DNA of 64,000 bases from SG8-30 sp964406445 (lineage in GTDB: Bacteria > Pseudomonadota > Gammaproteobacteria > Steroidobacterales > Steroidobacteraceae): contig CAYORU010000001.1 in NCBI GenBank assembly GCA_964406445.1, forward strand, positions 223,053-287,052, written 5' to 3'. Shown here one piece after another: positions 59,996 through 64,000 of the stretch; within the stretch, counting starts at the first letter, position 1; each line of letters opens with the position of its first letter. The notes beneath the pieces are model-generated. The model worked only from the letters and a program-made list of their open reading frames with translations, did not search any database and was not told the DNA's origin. The position numbers and the translations under genes are program-made.

Positions 59996-60782
59996 CGCGC
60001 CGCGCGGCGCAGGCGCCGACCCGGTAGAGCACCTCGTAGTGCGCGATGAACTGCACCCGGTCCGCGCCAAGCGGAAAGGTGGCCAGCCATTCCGGCAGGC
60101 TGTCGGTCGTGACCCGGCTGCCGGCGATCACCGGGCGGGAGACGGTCAGCGTGCCGGCGAGAGCGCCCAGCGGCCCGGTGAAAACCGCGTCGGTCGCGGT
60201 GGCCCGGACCCACAGCGCGTACAGCCCGTCGCAGGACGGCGCGGCGGCCAGCGCCGAGGTCGCCAGTGCCGGGGTGGTGGTGGCCCGGACCCGCGCGAGC
60301 TGCGCCGCCGGGCGTGGCCGGCCGTCGCCGCCGGTGACGACCTGGCCGCCGCCCGGCAGCGGGAAGGTCTCGATCTCGTGCACCACCTGCGGGACGTTCG
60401 CGATCTCCAGCACCACCTCGTGCAGGCCTCTGGAGGTGGCGAAGCGAACCGTCACTTCCGGTCCGCGCCCCAGATCGGGAATGGTCACGGTCACCCGCCG
60501 CCGGCCAGCGGCGCCCTCGGCGCCGTCGATCACCGCCGCGCAGCGGTAGAGGAAGGCGGGGCCGTATCGGCAGGTGACGCTGGCGGCCGGATCGGCCGGG
60601 TCGAACCGCTCGACGTCGAAGGCCCAGCGGTTGAACGGCCCGGCGGGCCCGACCGACAGGGCGAGCGGCTCCGCCGACAGCGCGCTGCGGCCGACCACCA
60701 GCGGCGGTCCGTCCGGGTCGGCAGTCAGGGAGGCCGCCGGCGTCGCCGCGACGCACAGCAAGGCCAGCATGGCGGGCTTCAT
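59925..60782 (-). CDS. secreted beta-rich hypothetical protein
   Basis: 285 residues. Signal peptide (MLALLCVAATPAASLTA). The rest is beta-rich with few cysteines (VTCRYGPAFLYRCAAVID, SCDGLYALWVRATATDAVF). FDVERFDPADPAASV is the most distinctive stretch. No domain recognised. The frame runs 71 bases into the 3' end of the convergent CadC-like gene. If the end of either gene is wrong, the tail ARRVNEPSADAAV of this one is the suspect part. It starts 32 bases after the ECF sigma gene, so it may be part of that regulon. Confidence 0.65.
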   Translation of the reverse strand: MKPAMLALLCVAATPAASLTADPDGPPLVVGRSALSAEPLALSVGPAGPFNRWAFDVERFDPADPAASVTCRYGPAFLYRCAAVIDGAEGAAGRRRVTVTIPDLGRGPEVTVRFATSRGLHEVVLEIANVPQVVHEIETFPLPGGGQVVTGGDGRPRPAAQLARVRATTTPALATSALAAAPSCDGLYALWVRATATDAVFTGPLGALAGTLTVSRPVIAGSRVTTDSLPEWLATFPLGADRVQFIAHYEVLYRVGACAARRVNEPSADAAVPVPPTRRASRAAA

Positions 60783-60814
60783 CCCGGATGAACGACCGGG
60801 GCCCGCCGGATGGT

Positions 60815-61369
60815 TCAGCCGGCGGCCGCGGCGGTCAGCGTCCGGCGCATCCGCGCCAGGGCGTACTTCTTGCGGCTGAGCACGGTGTCGGCCGGCGCGC
60901 GGCAGGCCACCGCCATGTCCCGGATGCTCGTGCCGGCCATCCACAGCGAAATCACCCGGCGCTGCTCCTCCGGCAGGGCGCGCAGCGCCGCGGCGAGATG
61001 CTGGCTCGACTCGGTCCGCTCCGCCTCCTGCTCGGGCGCGGGCGCGACCGCATTCCGCGCCGCCAGGGCTTCGAGCAGGTCGGGCTCCGTCGGGCGCACC
61101 CGCAGCGCCTCGTGCTTGCGCGTGTACTCGTCGAGGAAGGCGTTGCGCGCGACCGTGAACAGGTAGGCCCGCAGCTCGGTCTCCTCGGTCATCCTGCACA
61201 TGCCGCGCGCGCGCGCCTGCAGCAGCTTCAGCCACGCGACCTGCGCGAGATCCTCGGCCCGCTCCGGGCAGCGGGTCATGCGGGCCAGGAACCGCACCAG
61301 CACCAGGTGGTACGCCCGGTACAGCCGCTCGAACAGCTCGCGCTCCGCCCGGGCCTCGATGTTCGTCAT
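60815..61369 (-). CDS. ECF RNA polymerase sigma factor
   Basis: 184 residues. Region 2 (about 8-80: FERLYRAYHLVLVRFLARMTRCPERAEDLAQVAWLKLL and ELRAYLFTVARNAFLDEYTRKHEA) and region 4 (about 125-180: LPEEQRRVISLWMAGTSIRDMAVACRAPADTVLSRKKYALARMRR). Short linker, no extra domains. GGGGAG precedes the ATG at 61369; an upstream in-frame ATG at 61474 would add 35 low-quality residues. No anti-sigma factor with a zinc or membrane domain lies beside it. The downstream secreted gene and divergent autotransporter gene are the nearest candidates for its regulon. Confidence 0.9.
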   Translation of the reverse strand: MTNIEARAERELFERLYRAYHLVLVRFLARMTRCPERAEDLAQVAWLKLLQARARGMCRMTEETELRAYLFTVARNAFLDEYTRKHEALRVRPTEPDLLEALAARNAVAPAPEQEAERTESSQHLAAALRALPEEQRRVISLWMAGTSIRDMAVACRAPADTVLSRKKYALARMRRTLTAAAAG

Positions 61370-61551
61370 GTTCGTCTCCCCACGGCCACCACGGCCGCGG
61401 GGACACCATCGGGCGCAGCGCGCGCCGAGTCCTGAGGGTTGCCTGAACCTTCCCGGAAGCTTTCCTGAACCCATTCCGGCCAGACACTTAGCCCAATCCT
61501 CGGCAGGCGTTCGTTCTACCCGCAGCCCCGTTCATCGACTGGAGCGCACGC

Positions 61552-62790
61552 ATGGGTCGCCCGAATCCGCTCGCCGCCGCCGTGGCCGCCACCTTGTTCG
61601 CCGCACCGCCGGCGCACGCCGCCAACGCCGACTACCAGGCCTTCTTCTTCACGGTCTGCGGCACCGCGACCGGCGCCCTCGCCGCGCGCTGCGCCGAGAC
61701 CCCGGCGGGTCTCGGCAACCTCTCCGGCAACAGCGAGTCGTCCCTGAACCCGAGCCAGAACCTCGCCCACAACCTGGCGCCCCTCGGCACGGCGCAAGCT
61801 CGCAGCAAGGCGGCGCGCGAACGCGGCGAACGGCTGCGCGAGGACGAACCCGCTCCGGCGGCCGAGGCCGCGCGCATCGATGCCGGGCCTTTCAGCCTGC
61901 TGATCAACCTGCAGGGCACCTGGTTCGAGCGCGACGCGCGCGGCGATGCGGTGCGCGGGCTCGACGGCGATTCCACGGCGGCGGAGATCGGCCTCGACTG
62001 GCGCCTCTCGGACCGCGTCGTGCTCGGCGCGCTCGCCGGCCTCGAGCGGGTCGACTACGACTTCGACGCCGAGGCGCCCGGCGTCAACTTCACGCCGGCG
62101 AGCCGTGCCGGCGAGGCCGACGCCGACAATGCCTACCTCACGCTGTTCGCGAACTTCGCCGTCGGCGACCACGGCTTCATCGAGCTGTCCGGCGGCTACG
62201 AACGAAGCGACGGCGACTACGTCCGCAACCCCGTGTTCCAGGAGTCGACGCGCGCCGTGCCGCAGCGCGACGCGCGGCTCGAGGGCAGCGCGGACGGCAC
62301 CACCACGTGGGTCGGCATCAACGGCGGCTGGGACTTCCAGCGCGGGGCGACCAGCATCGGCCCGTTCGCGGGCGTGACCTGGACGCGGGCCGAGCTCGAT
62401 CCCTACACCGAGCGCGACCCGCTCGGCTCGGGCCTCGCGATGAGCTTCTCCGGCACCGACCGCGACTCGCTGCTGGCGCATGCGGGGCTGCGCATCAGCC
62501 GGGCCTTCAGCACGGGTTCTGGCGTGCTGCTGCCGCAGCTGCGGCTCGAGTACCAGCGCGAACTCGAGAACGACCGGCCGGCGGCGTCGAGCCGCCTCGT
62601 CCTCGATGGCGCCGGAACGCGCTACGAGCTCGCCGGCGGCAAGGGCGACGACGACGCCTTGAACGGCGGGCTCAGCCTGGTGGCCGTCCTGCCGAACGGC
62701 TGGACGCTGTTCGCCGACTGGTCGATCCTGATCGACAGCTCGAGCTTCGACCGCCAGCGCGCGACGCTCGGCCTGCGCAAGGAGCTCTGA
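61552..62790 (+). CDS. autotransporter-barrel outer-membrane protein
   Basis: 412 residues. Signal peptide (LAAAVAATLFAAPPAHAAN) followed by a passenger of only about 80 residues with Cys pair (VCGTATGALAARC) and Arg/Glu-rich helix. The autotransporter beta-barrel spans about 100-412, opening LLINLQGTWFERDARGDAVRGLDGDSTAAEIGLDWRLSDRVVLGAL and ending in the characteristic strand RATLGLRKEL. The terminal Leu instead of Phe is less common. Its passenger is too short for a classical virulence domain, so this may be a plain outer-membrane barrel. Divergent from the ECF sigma gene (182-base gap). Confidence 0.88.
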   Translation: MGRPNPLAAAVAATLFAAPPAHAANADYQAFFFTVCGTATGALAARCAETPAGLGNLSGNSESSLNPSQNLAHNLAPLGTAQARSKAARERGERLREDEPAPAAEAARIDAGPFSLLINLQGTWFERDARGDAVRGLDGDSTAAEIGLDWRLSDRVVLGALAGLERVDYDFDAEAPGVNFTPASRAGEADADNAYLTLFANFAVGDHGFIELSGGYERSDGDYVRNPVFQESTRAVPQRDARLEGSADGTTTWVGINGGWDFQRGATSIGPFAGVTWTRAELDPYTERDPLGSGLAMSFSGTDRDSLLAHAGLRISRAFSTGSGVLLPQLRLEYQRELENDRPAASSRLVLDGAGTRYELAGGKGDDDALNGGLSLVAVLPNGWTLFADWSILIDSSSFDRQRATLGLRKEL

Positions 62791-62800
62791 GGGCGGGCCT

Positions 62801-64000
62801 TCAGCTGCGCGGCACGAGGAAGAACTCGCCGGCCTCGTGGCCGGCGAAGCGGATCGGCGCGTATTCCGGCACCTGGTCGAACTGCATGCCGGCCGCCGCG
62901 TAGGCGACGCGCGCGGCGACCTCGCGGTGCAGCCGCGCGCCATCGATGACGGAATCGCCGGCCGCCAGCACCTCGAGCAGCGCCCTCGCGAACACCGAGT
63001 GACGGCCGCCGCCGGCGTCCATCACCGGGGCGATCCCGCCCGAGGTGAGCACCGTGCGCGCGCGCCGCTCGGCCATGGTGCGCAGCCAGTGCACGCGCTC
63101 CTCCTCGGTCATGCCCGTGCGCAGCCGGCCGATCGCCGAGCGCGTCAGCGTCCCGGCGTAGCAGGAGTCGACGACGAGCATCACCTGGCGCGCCTGCATG
63201 ATGTTCAGGATGTCGGTCACGGCCGTGTTCGGGATCCAGTTGGCCGTGCTGTCGCGTTCGGCGTCGACCGGCAGCCAGTGGCCGCGCTGGTTCACCTCGT
63301 CGAGCTCGCCGTGTCCCGCGAAGTACACGAGCAGGTTGTCCCGCGAAGTGAGCGTCTCGCGCAGCCGGTTCAGCGCCGACAGGATCTGGTAGCGGTCGGC
63401 GTTCAGCAGCACGGTCGTGCGGAAGCCGTAGCGACGCTCGAGAAGCGTCGCGAGCTCGGTCGCGTCGTTGACCGGCGAGCCGAGGTCCGGCAGGTGGCGA
63501 TAGTCGTTGTTGCCGATGATCAGCGCGTGGTAGTTCCCGAAGTCCACGCCGGCCGGCGCCGGTCGCGGCACTGCCGGCGCCGGCGCAGGCTCCGCCGTCA
63601 CGGGCACGATGTCGCGCGTCGGGCCAGTCTGCGCGGCGAGCCGGGCTTCCCCCAGCTCGCGCGCCAGCCGATCCGTCTCGGCGAGGCGCGCGGCGAGCTC
63701 GGCCTCGCGCTGCGCCAGCGTCGCGCTGACCGCCGCGAGGCGGGCGCGCTCGCCGGCGGCAGCCTCGCGGGCTGCCGCGGCATCACGCGCGGCGCCCTCG
63801 GCGGCACGGCGCCGCTCGTCGTTGGCGAGTCGCGCCGCTGCGAGCTCACGCGCCAGCGCTTCCGCCTCCTGCGAGCGCCGCTCGACCTCGCGCGCGAGGC
63901 GCTCGACCTCCGCGCTCTGGTCCGCCGGCACCGGGCGGGCCGCGAGGCGTGCGGCTTCCGCCTCCGCAGCGGCCGAGCTGCGGCGCGCCGCCTCCGCCTG
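62801..64000 (-). CDS. caspase-like (C14) protein with coiled-coil N-terminus, partial
   Basis: About 400 visible residues. The frame has no stop up to the right edge, so the N-terminus lies outside. The first 170 visible residues are a long Ala/Glu/Arg coiled coil. Residues about 190-395 of the visible part form the caspase domain (HALIIGNNDYRHLPDL). The catalytic His is in VYFAGHGELDE and the Cys in VVDSCYAGTL. Such proteins cleave other proteins and can take part in regulated or stress-triggered death or protein processing. The barrel gene is convergent 10 bases away. An internal GTG near 63930 is not needed, as the coding continues beyond it. Confidence 0.88.
   Translation of the reverse strand, partial: QAEAARRSSAAAEAEAARLAARPVPADQSAEVERLAREVERRSQEAEALARELAAARLANDERRRAAEGAARDAAAAREAAAGERARLAAVSATLAQREAELAARLAETDRLARELGEARLAAQTGPTRDIVPVTAEPAPAPAVPRPAPAGVDFGNYHALIIGNNDYRHLPDLGSPVNDATELATLLERRYGFRTTVLLNADRYQILSALNRLRETLTSRDNLLVYFAGHGELDEVNQRGHWLPVDAERDSTANWIPNTAVTDILNIMQARQVMLVVDSCYAGTLTRSAIGRLRTGMTEEERVHWLRTMAERRARTVLTSGGIAPVMDAGGGRHSVFARALLEVLAAGDSVIDGARLHREVAARVAYAAAGMQFDQVPEYAPIRFAGHEAGEFFLVPRS

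Noticed and set aside
1..64000. CRISPR arrays, insertion sequences, phage or rRNA/tRNA genes
   Set aside because: No regularly spaced repeats, transposase or integrase motifs, or cloverleaf/rRNA landmarks were seen in either strand.

Overview
The window is very GC-rich, densely packed bacterial chromosome. It has about 60 protein genes, many 4-base start/stop overlaps, convergent genes that overlap at their 3' ends, and no RNA genes, insertion sequences or CRISPR arrays that I could see. Peptide deformylase, an OxyR with cysteines at exactly 199 and 208, CPXCG-type and DUF3014/DUF3187-type small-family proteins, three TonB-dependent receptors, Tat and lipoprotein signals and an ECF sigma factor all indicate a Gram-negative proteobacterium. 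A free-living gammaproteobacterium of the Steroidobacter/Nevskia kind, living on complex organic nutrients, is my best guess; the order is inference.

Left part (1-9 kb): a cut-off MFS exporter, a periplasmic cupin, a coiled-coil membrane pair whose second gene may be split by a frameshift (3630-5251), a lipoprotein prolyl oligopeptidase, a DUF2256 zinc protein, a UPF0178 protein and a hemolysin-III-type membrane protein. Catabolic block 1 (8.8-19 kb, minus strand): a MalT-like LuxR regulator, then HyuA-type hydantoinase, DUF917/S-methyl-thiohydantoin desulfurase-type protein, an Asp/Glu/hydantoin racemase and a TonB receptor in one tight run, followed by a PLP decarboxylase. This looks like uptake and ring opening of a hydantoin-like compound.

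Catabolic block 2 (21-32 kb): an IclR regulator is divergent from amidohydrolase, MFS transporter, fused indolepyruvate ferredoxin oxidoreductase and DUF2892 genes. It is convergent with a second compact operon of TonB receptor, SnoaL-like protein, isochorismatase-like hydrolase and acetoacetate-decarboxylase-like protein. Middle part (32-49 kb): housekeeping and scattered genes, including def, a GTGA-coupled methyltransferase/coiled-coil/DUF3187 operon, an orphan PAS histidine kinase, DUF3014, dienelactone hydrolase, gamma-glutamyltransferase, an SDR, OxyR, a VOC/alpha-beta-hydrolase fusion, a PHA-depolymerase-like lipoprotein and a YqaA membrane protein.

Right part (49-64 kb): a third TonB receptor coupled to a Tat-exported M24 peptidase and a SnoaL/Sel1 protein (peptide use is inferred), a membrane-bound LytTR regulator, a CARDB/Calx-beta secreted protein, a CadC-like regulator with TPRs, an ECF sigma factor divergent from an autotransporter-barrel protein, and a caspase-like protein cut by the right edge. 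The recurring theme is a TonB receptor wired to a small enzyme set, with a one-component regulator beside two of the three sets. Strong GC-rich hairpins without T-runs follow several transcription units.
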